From contig CAKRHP010000010.1 in assembly GCA_934339135.1 (NCBI GenBank), positions 1 to 64,000 of the forward strand: 64,000 bases of DNA, given 5' to 3'. Each line of letters opens with the position of its first letter. Positions within the stretch are counted from its first letter, which is position 1. Of this stretch, positions 1 to 7,791 are shown piece after piece. Source of the DNA: an uncultured Lachnospiraceae bacterium (GTDB lineage: Bacteria; Bacillota; Clostridia; Lachnospirales; Lachnospiraceae). A model generated the notes under the pieces. It saw only the letters and a list, made by a program, of their open reading frames with translations. It had not been told where the DNA came from and made no database searches. The position numbers were made by a program, and so were the translations under genes.

Positions 1-1
1 G

Positions 2-31
2 CAGGTAGTTGAAGTTCTTAAAACTATCTAG
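2..31 (+). CDS. C-terminal tail of an upstream gene (partial)
   Basis: One frame is open from the left edge and reads QVVEVLKTI followed by a TAG stop. It is probably the last few codons of a gene lying mostly outside the window. Nine residues are too few to identify a family, and a chance open stretch of this length is common. A sulfur-amino-acid gene would fit beside metA, but nothing in the sequence shows this. Confidence 0.25.
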   Translation, partial: QVVEVLKTI

Positions 32-92
32 GAGCTGGTCTGCTCATATTTTTCCGAAGAACAGTTTACACTATCGAGCAGTTCGGGCTGTC

Positions 93-121
93 TTGACAGA
101 ATATCAATTATCTGCAACAAT
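93..121 (+). promoter_or_regulatory. Candidate sigma-A promoter for metA
   Basis: TTGACA (93-98) is followed after 17 bases by AACAAT (116-121), four of six matches to the -10 consensus. This would give a leader of about 65 bases for metA. I see no SAM riboswitch or T-box fold in the visible leader. Confidence 0.4.
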
Positions 122-192
122 AATAGATACTCCTTTTGGGTATGATCCCCGGGAGGAATGATTTTGCAGTTACGAGAAAAGAGGAGTTGTAT

Positions 193-1140
193 ATGCCAAT
201 TAAGGTTCAGAATGATCTTCCGGCAAAGAAGATCATGGAAAATGAAAACATCTTTATTATGAATGAAACAAGGGCTGTCACGCAGAATATCCGCCCCCTT
301 CAGATTGCGATCCTCAATCTGATGCCTCTGAAGGAGGACACGGAGATCCAGATGATGCGAAGCCTGTCAAATACACCTCTTCAGCTGGAAGTCACCTTTC
401 TGACCACCGCCAGCTATATTGGTAAAAACACGCCTGCCAGCCACTTGAATCAGTTTTATCAGACCTTTGACGATGTAAAGGACAAAAACTTTGACGGACT
501 GATCATTACCGGAGCCCCGGTGGAGCAGATGGAGTATGAGGAGGTTCAGTACTGGGAAGAGCTGACCCATATTATGGACTGGTCCCAGACAAACGTAACC
601 TCCACCCTTCATATCTGCTGGGGGGCACAGGCAGGACTTTACTACCATTACGGCATTCCCAAATATCTGCTGCCCAGGAAGGCTTTCGGTATCTTCGAAC
701 ACCGTGTTCACCACCGCAAGATTCCATTACTCCGAGGCTTTGATGATGTTTTCTGGGCACCACATTCCCGCAATACAGGCGTAGACAGCAAGGCGATCGC
801 CGCCTGTGACGATCTGCTGCTTCTGGCAGATTCTCCGGAGGTGGGAGAGCTGATCCTGATGGCACAGGACGGCAGACAGATCTTTGTGCTGGGTCATCTG
901 GAATACGACCGTCTGACACTGGACAAGGAGTATAAGCGGGACATTGCCAAGGGCATTGATATTGCACTTCCAAAGAACTATTATCCCAATGACGACCCGG
1001 AGCAGAAGCCGCTTCTTCGCTGGCGTGGTGCTTCCAACGCTATGTACAGCAACTGGATCAATTATTATGTATATCAGGAAACTCCATTTGAGTTTATTAA
1101 TACCGAGAAAGTTTTATCCAGACACCATGAAAATAAATAA
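193..1140 (+). CDS. metA: Homoserine O-acetyltransferase (MetA/HTS family)
   Basis: Cytosolic enzyme of methionine synthesis that acylates the hydroxyl of homoserine. From ATG 193 the protein has 315 residues, normal for the family. The family motif CWGAQAG puts the catalytic cysteine at residue 142. The segment TGAPVE places Glu at residue 111; in this family Glu111 is associated with acetyl-CoA use and Gly111 with succinyl-CoA use, so acetylation is inferred. ATG 193 is preferred over an in-frame ATG at 136 because GAGGAG lies just upstream and because residues 111 and 142 then fall at the family numbers. The gene stands alone and ends at a strong hairpin terminator. Symbol metA (metAA in some schemes). 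Confidence 0.93.
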   Translation: MPIKVQNDLPAKKIMENENIFIMNETRAVTQNIRPLQIAILNLMPLKEDTEIQMMRSLSNTPLQLEVTFLTTASYIGKNTPASHLNQFYQTFDDVKDKNFDGLIITGAPVEQMEYEEVQYWEELTHIMDWSQTNVTSTLHICWGAQAGLYYHYGIPKYLLPRKAFGIFEHRVHHRKIPLLRGFDDVFWAPHSRNTGVDSKAIAACDDLLLLADSPEVGELILMAQDGRQIFVLGHLEYDRLTLDKEYKRDIAKGIDIALPKNYYPNDDPEQKPLLRWRGASNAMYSNWINYYVYQETPFEFINTEKVLSRHHENK

Positions 1141-1163
1141 ATTTTTTTTCAAAAGTTATATTT

Positions 1164-1210
1164 CTCTGACGAAGACTCTTTTAAGAACCGTCTTTCGTCA
1201 GAGTTTTTTT
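1164..1210 (+). terminator. Rho-independent terminator after metA
   Basis: A 13-base-pair stem with one bulged base, arms CTCTGACGAAGAC (1164-1176) and GTCTTTCGTCAGAG (1190-1203), is followed by seven T. Confidence 0.9.
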
Positions 1211-1284
1211 ATGCTGTTTTCTAAAAATTGCATAATTTATCCATTTATCTATTTTATTTATTTGTGTATTTTTTATCATTTAGA

Positions 1285-1313
1285 TTGTTTCCATGTTTGT
1301 TATATGATATAAT
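1285..1313 (+). promoter_or_regulatory. Promoter of the hydCBA operon
   Basis: TTGTTT (1285-1290), a 17-base spacer and a perfect TATAAT (1308-1313) preceded by TG form a strong extended -10 promoter. Transcription should begin near 1320, leaving a leader of about 105 bases before hydC. Confidence 0.7.
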
Positions 1314-1323
1314 TTCTCTATAA

Positions 1324-1393
1324 TTTGCGTTCTAAACGCAAAAAACTATAAACAATCACCAAACTCAGAGAACGATCTTCCTACTGTTCTCTG
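1324..1393 (+). promoter_or_regulatory. Two perfect inverted repeats in the hydC leader
   Basis: TTTGCGTT (1324-1331) and AACGCAAA (1335-1342) form an 8-bp palindrome with a 3-base gap right at the expected transcript start. CAGAGAAC (1366-1373) and GTTCTCTG (1386-1393) form a second 8-bp stem with a 12-base loop. The first could be a repressor operator or a stabilising 5' hairpin. Neither matches the usual Rex site TTGTTAA-N4-TTAACAA. Confidence 0.5.
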
Positions 1394-1425
1394 TCTGAAA
1401 CATGATTTTGAAAGGAGAAGGAAAC

Positions 1426-1911
1426 GTGAATAGTCAGGAAATTGCACGGCTTGATGACATTCTGCAGCAACACGATTACAACAGTACGCTTCTGATCGCG
1501 ATCATGCAGGATATCCAGAAGGTATACCATTATCTGCCGGAGGAGGCATTATGTTACATCGCCCGCAAGCTAAATCTCAGTGAAGCCAAAATTTATGGGG
1601 TGGCTACATTTTATGAAAATTTTTCATTGGAACCAAAAGGGAAGTATGTCATAAAAATCTGTGACGGAACCGCCTGCCATGTACGGAAATCTGTGCCGAT
1701 CCTGGAGGAGTTCCGGGGAACGCTTGGGTTGAGCAAGGAAAAGACCACTACCGATGATATGCTGTTTACCGTTGAAACGGTGTCCTGTCTCGGAGCCTGT
1801 GGTCTCGCACCGGTCTGCACAGTAAATGATCATGTTCACCCGTCTATGACGCCGGACAAAGCCAGAGCATTGATTGAGGAATTGAAGGAGGAAGCGGCCA
1901 ATGAAAATTAA
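1426..1911 (+). CDS. hydC: NADH-dependent [FeFe]-hydrogenase subunit HydC (NuoE-like)
   Basis: Small electron-transfer subunit of the soluble HydABC hydrogenase, homologous to NuoE of complex I and carrying one [2Fe-2S] cluster of thioredoxin-like fold. The four cluster cysteines are in CDGTAC and, about 40 residues later, CLGAC. I take the GTG at 1426 as the start (161 residues) because AAAGGAGAAGG lies 4-5 bases upstream; an ATG at 1402 in the same frame lies before that site and has none of its own. The stop overlaps the start of hydB by 11 bases, so translation is probably coupled. Confidence 0.9.
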   Translation: MNSQEIARLDDILQQHDYNSTLLIAIMQDIQKVYHYLPEEALCYIARKLNLSEAKIYGVATFYENFSLEPKGKYVIKICDGTACHVRKSVPILEEFRGTLGLSKEKTTTDDMLFTVETVSCLGACGLAPVCTVNDHVHPSMTPDKARALIEELKEEAANEN

Positions 1912-3790
1912 AACAAGAGATCAATTGATCGCAAAGCAGAAGGAATATGCTGCTTCACTAAACAGCCAGCGCAAACAGATCCTGATCTGTGCCGGAACCG
2001 GATGTGTGGCAGGCGGGTCTTTGCAGATATATGACCGGATGAAAGAGATCATCGAGGAGAAAGGATTAAGATGTGCCCTTGTCCTGGAAAAGGAGCCTCA
2101 TGATGAGAGTATCGGTCTGAAGAAAAGCGGATGCCACGGTTTTTGTGAGATGGGACCCCTGCTTCGGATCGAGCCAATGGGCTGGCTTTATCTGAAGGTA
2201 AAACTGGAGGACTGCGAGGAGATCATCGAAAAAAGCATTATCCATGATGAAGTCGTGGATCGTCTTGTTTATCAGGACGAAAGCCTGAAATCTTACGTCA
2301 GACAGGAGGATATTCCTTTTTACAAAAAACAGACACGTATCGCCCTGGAATACTGTGGGCGCATCAATGCGGAAAGTATTGCGGAATATATTGCCCTTGG
2401 GGGCTACAGTGCCGTTGCAAAAGCGTTATTTGATATGACTTCCCAGGAAATTGTTGACGAGATCACAGAGTCCTGTCTGCGTGGACGTGGCGGCGGCGGT
2501 TTCCCTGCCGGTCGGAAATGGCAGCAGGTGCTGGATCAGAAAGAAGAGGAGAAATATATTGTATGTAACGGAGACGAAGGGGATCCCGGTGCATTCATGG
2601 ACCGCTCCATGATGGAGGGTGAGCCTCACCGTGTGATCGAGGGTATGCTGATCGCAGCCATTGCCACCAGAGCACATCATGGTTATATTTATGTTCGCGC
2701 TGAGTATCCGCTGGCAGTGGAGCGTCTCCAGACAGCCATTGACAAAGCCATGGATAAGGGGCTTTTAGGAAAGGATATTTTAGGATCCGGCTTTGATTTT
2801 GACTTACATATCAGTCAAGGTGCCGGTGCATTTGTCTGCGGTGAGGGAAGTGCTCTGACCACATCCATCGAAGGAAACCGCGGTATGCCCCGTGTAAAAC
2901 CGCCGCGTACTGTGGAGCATGGTCTTTTCAATAAACCTACTGTCCTGAATAACGTAGAAACTTTCTGTAATGTTCCTCCGATCATCCTGAACGGTGCAAA
3001 ATGGTATCAAGGCTTTGGACCGGCCAACAATCACGGCACCAAGGCGTTTGCGCTGACCGGTAATGTCAAAAACACCGGTCTCATCGAGGTTCCGATGGGA
3101 ACAACGCTCCGTGAGGTGATCTTTGATATTGGCGGTGGCGTAAAGGGTGGTGATTTCAAGGCAGTCCAGATTGGCGGACCATCCGGTGGCTGTCTCTGTA
3201 TCAGCGCTACCGAGGATCATCTGGATATGAATCTGGATTTTGACTCTCTCAAAAAAGTGGGTGCCATGATCGGATCCGGTGGTCTTGTCGTGATGAATGA
3301 CAAAAGCTGCATGGTAGAAGTTGCCCGTTTCTTTATGAATTTCACCCAGAATGAATCCTGTGGTAAATGTGTTCCATGCCGCGAAGGAACAAAACGGATG
3401 CTGGAGCTCTTGACTGACATCACCGAAGGCCGCGGTACCATGGAGCATATCGAGCTGCTGGAAAAACTGTCCGATACCATTTCCGCCACAGCTCTCTGTG
3501 GTCTTGGAAAAACGGCGGCTTCCCCGGTTGTCAGCACCTTAAAGTATTTCCGGGATGAATATATTGCCCATGTCGTGGACAAAAAATGTCCGGCAGGCCA
3601 GTGTAAAGCACTGATGACGTATCAGATCGATCCGGAGCTTTGCCGCGGCTGTACCAAATGTGCCCGTATGTGTCCTGTCGGAGCCATTACCGGCACAGTA
3701 AAGGAACCGCATACCATTGATCCTTCCAAGTGTATCAAATGCGGAGCCTGCAAAGAGGGCTGTCACTTTAACGCCGTAAAAGAGGTTTGA
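1901..3790 (+). CDS. hydB: NADH-dependent [FeFe]-hydrogenase subunit HydB (NuoF-like flavoprotein)
   Basis: NAD(H)- and FMN-binding subunit, 629 residues. Domains in order: an N-terminal thioredoxin-like [2Fe-2S] domain (cysteines in CAGTGC and GCHGFC, residues about 30-85); the NuoF core with the NADH/FMN glycine-rich segment GRGGGGFPAG and the loop GDEGDPGAFMD; a [4Fe-4S] site in SCGKCVPCREGT completed by the later ALCGLG cysteine; and a C-terminal 2x[4Fe-4S] ferredoxin domain (CRGCTKCARMCP and CIKCGACKEGC). Family members oxidise NADH and pass electrons, often by flavin-based bifurcation, between NAD, ferredoxin and HydA. It overlaps hydC and is followed after 22 bases by hydA. Confidence 0.94.
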   Translation: MKIKTRDQLIAKQKEYAASLNSQRKQILICAGTGCVAGGSLQIYDRMKEIIEEKGLRCALVLEKEPHDESIGLKKSGCHGFCEMGPLLRIEPMGWLYLKVKLEDCEEIIEKSIIHDEVVDRLVYQDESLKSYVRQEDIPFYKKQTRIALEYCGRINAESIAEYIALGGYSAVAKALFDMTSQEIVDEITESCLRGRGGGGFPAGRKWQQVLDQKEEEKYIVCNGDEGDPGAFMDRSMMEGEPHRVIEGMLIAAIATRAHHGYIYVRAEYPLAVERLQTAIDKAMDKGLLGKDILGSGFDFDLHISQGAGAFVCGEGSALTTSIEGNRGMPRVKPPRTVEHGLFNKPTVLNNVETFCNVPPIILNGAKWYQGFGPANNHGTKAFALTGNVKNTGLIEVPMGTTLREVIFDIGGGVKGGDFKAVQIGGPSGGCLCISATEDHLDMNLDFDSLKKVGAMIGSGGLVVMNDKSCMVEVARFFMNFTQNESCGKCVPCREGTKRMLELLTDITEGRGTMEHIELLEKLSDTISATALCGLGKTAASPVVSTLKYFRDEYIAHVVDKKCPAGQCKALMTYQIDPELCRGCTKCARMCPVGAITGTVKEPHTIDPSKCIKCGACKEGCHFNAVKEV

Positions 3791-3812
3791 TTAAGAAAGG
3801 ATTAGGTTAAAT

Positions 3813-5528
3813 ATGTCTGAAAAATATATGATCATTGACGGAATCCGTACCGCTTTTACGGATGAAAAAAATATCCTGCAGGTTATCCGCAAAGCAGGAA
3901 TCCATGTGCCTACATTTTGTTATTACACGGATATGTCCATTTACGGTGCCTGCCGTATGTGCGTTGTGGAAGATGAACGCGGAAGCATTATCGCATCCTG
4001 TTCCACACCGCCGAAAGACAAAATGGTGATCCGTACCAATACATCAAAGCTTCACCAGCACCGCAAAATGATCCTGGAGCTGCTTCTGGCATCCCATTGC
4101 CGTGACTGCACCATATGTGAGAAAAACGGCAACTGCCGTCTTCAGATGCTGGCTGCCAGATTCCATCTTACAAAGGTGCGTTTTCCAAACACACATCCGG
4201 AGCCGGTGATCGACGACTCCTCCCTGTCCATTGTCAGAGATCCCAGTAAATGTATTCTCTGTGGCGACTGCGTAAGAATGTGTAACGAAGTACAGCATGT
4301 GGGCGCCATCGACTTTGCCCACCGTGGTGCCAATATGATCGTCACTCCTGCTTTTGGCCGTCCTATTGCTGAGACAGACTGCGTAAACTGCGGACAATGT
4401 GCCGCTGTCTGTCCAACCGCAGCCATTACCATCAAAAAAGATTTAAAAGGAGTATGGCAGGCACTTTATGCCCCAAATAAACGGGTCGTTGTCCAGATAG
4501 CCCCTGCAGTCCGTGTGGCGATCGGAGAAGAATTCGGCATCGCTCCCGGCAAAAATACGATCGGCAAAATCTACACCGCTCTGCGCATGCTTGGTTTTGA
4601 CACGGTATTTGACACCAGTTTCAGTGCCGATCTCACCGTGATCGAGGAAGCAAACGAACTGGTTTACAAGCTGGAAAACGGGGAAAAGAAATACCCTCAG
4701 GGAAATACCATGCCACTTTTCACTTCCTGCTGTCCGGCATGGGTGCGTTTCGTAGAAACGAAATACCCGGAGCTTTTACCGTATGTTTCAACCTGCAAAT
4801 CACCAATGGAAATGTTTGGTGCTGTTTTAAAAGAATATTACAAGCCGGCCGACGAAGAAGCAGGTATGGAAACCATCTCCGTTGCGGTCATGCCATGCGT
4901 CGCCAAAAAATACGAAGCGGCACGGGATGAATTTTGTCGTGACGGAGTTCCCGATGTCGATTATGTCATTACTACCAAGGAACTGATCCTGATGATCAAG
5001 GAACTTGGTGTCCAGTTCCAGGAGATTGAGCCTAGTGCTCCTGATATGCCGTTTTCCATCAATTCCGGAGCCGGCGTGATCTTCGGTGTGACCGGTGGTG
5101 TCATGGAGGCTGCTCTCCGCCATGTGGCAGCAAAGAATAATGAAACGCTCCGCGAGATTGAATATTCCGGTGTGAGGGGACTGGAAGGAACTAAAATTGC
5201 GGAGATTACTCTTGGAGATAAGACGCTTCGTGTCGGTGTGGTAAACGGTCTTGGGAATGCAGATACCCTGATCCGAAAGCTGCAGCGAGGAGAGGAGAAG
5301 CTGGACTTTGTCGAAGTGATGGCATGCCCTTACGGATGTATCGGTGGTGCCGGTCAGCCGTTTGGTTATCGCAGTGTCAAAGAGGATCGGGCTCAGGGCA
5401 TGTACAAAGCGGATAAATCAGCCATCGTCAAACGTTCCTGTGATAACCCGACACTGATCAATCTTTACGAAAACGGCATGTTGAAGGAACGTTCCCATGA
5501 ATTACTCCATGTACATTACGGGAAATAA
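3813..5528 (+). CDS. hydA: [FeFe]-hydrogenase catalytic subunit HydA
   Basis: Catalytic subunit that reduces protons or oxidises H2, 571 residues. The N-terminus has a [2Fe-2S] plant-type ferredoxin domain, a His/Cys3 [4Fe-4S] site (ASHCRDC...CEKNGNC) and two [4Fe-4S] sites (CILCGDCVRMC and CVNCGQCAAVCP). The H-cluster domain has all three signatures: TSCCPAW (L1, with the proton-relay cysteine), MPCVAKKYE (L2) and a MACPYGC...GGAGQP form of L3, where GAG replaces the common GGG. The length is close to monomeric clostridial enzymes, but the operon with HydB and HydC points to an NAD-linked, probably ferredoxin-bifurcating complex. No hydEFG maturation genes are in the window. RBS is AGAAAGGATTAGG. 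Confidence 0.95.
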   Translation: MSEKYMIIDGIRTAFTDEKNILQVIRKAGIHVPTFCYYTDMSIYGACRMCVVEDERGSIIASCSTPPKDKMVIRTNTSKLHQHRKMILELLLASHCRDCTICEKNGNCRLQMLAARFHLTKVRFPNTHPEPVIDDSSLSIVRDPSKCILCGDCVRMCNEVQHVGAIDFAHRGANMIVTPAFGRPIAETDCVNCGQCAAVCPTAAITIKKDLKGVWQALYAPNKRVVVQIAPAVRVAIGEEFGIAPGKNTIGKIYTALRMLGFDTVFDTSFSADLTVIEEANELVYKLENGEKKYPQGNTMPLFTSCCPAWVRFVETKYPELLPYVSTCKSPMEMFGAVLKEYYKPADEEAGMETISVAVMPCVAKKYEAARDEFCRDGVPDVDYVITTKELILMIKELGVQFQEIEPSAPDMPFSINSGAGVIFGVTGGVMEAALRHVAAKNNETLREIEYSGVRGLEGTKIAEITLGDKTLRVGVVNGLGNADTLIRKLQRGEEKLDFVEVMACPYGCIGGAGQPFGYRSVKEDRAQGMYKADKSAIVKRSCDNPTLINLYENGMLKERSHELLHVHYGK

Positions 5529-5579
5529 ATTGCGTACCGTTTTGGATAGGATTGTATCTGCAAATGTACGCATATAAGG

Positions 5580-5639
5580 TTGACATTCTATGAAAAAATA
5601 GATATTCTATTGGTATAGAAAACTATGTTCTATTCATAG
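5580..5639 (+). promoter_or_regulatory. Promoter with overlapping palindromes before the 5652 gene
   Basis: TTGACA (5580-5585), 17 bases, TATTCT (5603-5608). The palindrome TTCTAT-TGGT-ATAGAA (5605-5620) overlaps the -10 box, and CTATG...CATAG (5623-5627 and 5635-5639) lies just downstream. A repressor binding here would block transcription; this is inference. Confidence 0.6.
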
Positions 5640-5651
5640 GAGGTAGCTGTT

Positions 5652-6044
5652 ATGGGGAGCAGTATCGATTACAAGTTAGACCAGATTGTAGATTATTTAT
5701 ACCGCAAACGGAACAAGATCGCACGGGACATTAAAGTTGACGCCAGGAGACGTGCATTTCAGTTTGAGCTGACCCTGTCAAAGTCAGATTATACCACGAT
5801 TACGATCAATTCCAACCGTACATATATCCTAACCATGCCACGCTCATCCATGCTTCCGGAGGACGAAAATATGTCTTATCTGAAGGATATGCCATTTTCC
5901 GAGAAGATGGCTCTGGTGGATGCCTGGGGTGAGTTAAAAATGCGTCTGAACCGTACGATTGCCAGAGATGGTAATCTCGGTCTTACCTTTGACGAAACGG
6001 AGTCGCCAAAGGATGATTCCCCTTCCGGAGAAAAGACAGAGTGA
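5652..6044 (+). CDS. Conserved-looking hypothetical protein, 130 residues
   Basis: Not recognised. The protein is soluble and basic at the N-terminus (YLYRKRNKIARDIKVDARRR), with a middle beta-rich section and an acidic, charged tail (ETESPKDDSPSGEKTE). RBS is ATAGGAGG, 7 bases before the ATG. It has its own strong promoter with palindromes over the -10 box, so it is probably regulated on its own. Its last 62 bases overlap the 3' end of the flippase gene on the opposite strand. Function is unknown; no catalytic motif or membrane segment is visible. Confidence 0.7.
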   Translation: MGSSIDYKLDQIVDYLYRKRNKIARDIKVDARRRAFQFELTLSKSDYTTITINSNRTYILTMPRSSMLPEDENMSYLKDMPFSEKMALVDAWGELKMRLNRTIARDGNLGLTFDETESPKDDSPSGEKTE

Positions 6045-7656
6045 TTCCTCCGGATAGTAGAAGCCCCGACAGGTAAATGATACAAAATATCATCCCTGCC
6101 ACTGCAAGATACAAAATATCATAACGATGAGAGAAGCAGCTGCCAAGCCATTGGTAGCTGCTTTTTGCTGCAATGGCACCAGGAATCAGCAATACTCCCG
6201 GCAAAAGAATTCCCCGGACTGCATCGAAATCCTCCTCTGTCCTTTGACGATCATTCTCTGTCCGTAAATACGGTCTCAGATAACACAGCTCCAACAGCAC
6301 CTGCAAAAGCTGGCTTGCCAGCAGACCGATCAGATAAAGACGCATACCATAAACAGGAACCGCACAAAGTAAGAACAGGATCCGTACTCCCAGACTGACC
6401 GCTGTGATCACAAAAGTGATATGTGTCTTTTTCATTCCATTAATGATACCGGTAAGAGCTGTTCCCAGATACAGAAACGGACAAAGCCATGACAGCGTCA
6501 CCAGAAAATCACCCGCCATTTCATTATGAAAAACTACCATTCCCAATTCATTGCCAAATACCATAAAAAATCCGGTGCAAAGGATTCCAAGCAACAGACA
6601 GTAACGGATTGACAGGGATATACTCCTGCGGATCATCCGCATATCCCCGGCAGCGTCCGCCTCCGCCACAGAAGGAACCAACAGAACTGCGAGTGAATTT
6701 GTAATCGTCGAAGGAAACATAAGAAACGAAAAGGTCATACCGGTCAGAACTCCATAAATACTGAGTGCCTCTGAACTGCTACAGCCATAACGTTTGAGCA
6801 TTGCCGGCAGAAGTACCGTTTCCACGCTATTGAGAAATGTAATAAAAAGCCTTGTGAGTGTAAGAGTAGAAGCAAGCCATAGGAGGGATCGCATTCCCAG
6901 ACTACAACAGTTATCCTGTGTCTGCAAAGATATGGCAGATGCTCGGTTCCCCTGTTTTAAAACATTTCCGGTCCGGAATCTTTCTCCGGATCTTCTCTTT
7001 TTCAAACCATTCCGACAGTGCCTTGAGAGTTTCCACACATTATAAAGGCAGGAGCTGATCTCCCCCGCAGCAAGACCCCAGACAGCAATGCGGCAGTTTT
7101 GTTCCACGGTGGCATCCGGCATCATAAATAAAGTCATTCCAAACACGAAAAAGATCCGGAAGATCTGTTCGATCACCTGGGTCATGGCAGGAATCTTTGC
7201 ATCCTGTATCCCGTAATAATACCCATTGATACACGCACCCAGGCAGCAAAACGGAAAAAATACCGCCATAATCCTTAAGTAGGGTGTCAGTGCTGGTTCC
7301 ATCACAAAATGAAGAGCGATCCATTCTGCTTTCCACCACAGCAAAAACTGCAGCGAGAATGCCAGCATCATGGCAATCCCTGTTCCTGCCCGGAATATTT
7401 TCATCACAGAACAGGAATTTTCATTCTTGTTTTTTTCCGATGCAATGACCTGGGACAGTGCTGTCTGGATCCCCGCTCCATAAATTGTAAAACAAATGGC
7501 ATATACCGGAAAGATCAACTGATAGATTCCCAGATAATGTGCCCCCAGCATATCTGCCAGATAAATCCGGTAGAAAAATCCAAGGATTCTTGTCGCAAAA
7601 CCGGTGACTGTCAATAACAATGTTCCTTTCAGTAGTTTTCCTGCCATTGTTCCCAT
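5983..7656 (-). CDS. SpoVB/MurJ-like polysaccharide flippase (MVF/MATE superfamily)
   Basis: Integral membrane protein of 557 residues with about 12-14 hydrophobic segments. The N-terminus (KGTLLLTVTGFATRILGFFYRIYLADMLG) is typical of the SpoVB/oligosaccharide-flippase branch, which moves lipid-linked wall precursors across the membrane. GGAGGAAT lies 4-5 bases before the ATG at 7656. Residues 210-230 form a basic loop (KLSRHCRNGLKKRRSGERF) that should face the cytoplasm. The gene is convergent with the 5652 gene and their coding ends overlap by 62 bases, so the C-terminal tail is constrained by both frames. It may be a lipid II flippase or a sporulation protein; the sequence does not decide. 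Confidence 0.85.
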   Translation of the reverse strand: MGTMAGKLLKGTLLLTVTGFATRILGFFYRIYLADMLGAHYLGIYQLIFPVYAICFTIYGAGIQTALSQVIASEKNKNENSCSVMKIFRAGTGIAMMLAFSLQFLLWWKAEWIALHFVMEPALTPYLRIMAVFFPFCCLGACINGYYYGIQDAKIPAMTQVIEQIFRIFFVFGMTLFMMPDATVEQNCRIAVWGLAAGEISSCLYNVWKLSRHCRNGLKKRRSGERFRTGNVLKQGNRASAISLQTQDNCCSLGMRSLLWLASTLTLTRLFITFLNSVETVLLPAMLKRYGCSSSEALSIYGVLTGMTFSFLMFPSTITNSLAVLLVPSVAEADAAGDMRMIRRSISLSIRYCLLLGILCTGFFMVFGNELGMVVFHNEMAGDFLVTLSWLCPFLYLGTALTGIINGMKKTHITFVITAVSLGVRILFLLCAVPVYGMRLYLIGLLASQLLQVLLELCYLRPYLRTENDRQRTEEDFDAVRGILLPGVLLIPGAIAAKSSYQWLGSCFSHRYDILYLAVAGMIFCIIYLSGLLLSGGITLSFLRKGNHPLATPFRQR

Positions 7657-7791
7657 AGGTATTCCTCCGAAACCGGCAGCCTGTCACCCTGACCGGTCAT
7701 ACCTCTTTGTTCATTTCTATGAAAAAATAATGCAACTATGACCAAAAAACGCATAAAGTATTAATAACTCGGTGAAAGGGGCAGTGTATAA

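Noticed and set aside
32..192. SAM riboswitch or T-box before metA
   Set aside because: No conserved helices, T-box sequence or terminator/antiterminator pair can be drawn in these 160 bases.
136..1140. Longer metA start at ATG 136
   Set aside because: The 19 extra residues do not resemble the family start, a GAGGAG site precedes ATG 193, and active-site numbering fits only ATG 193.
1281..1345. Rex operator at the hydrogenase promoter
   Set aside because: No TTGTTAA-N4-TTAACAA or close variant; the palindrome present has a different core.
5529..5579. Terminator after hydA (TGCGTAC...GTACGCA)
   Set aside because: Loop of about 28 bases and no T tract; cannot be supported as a terminator.
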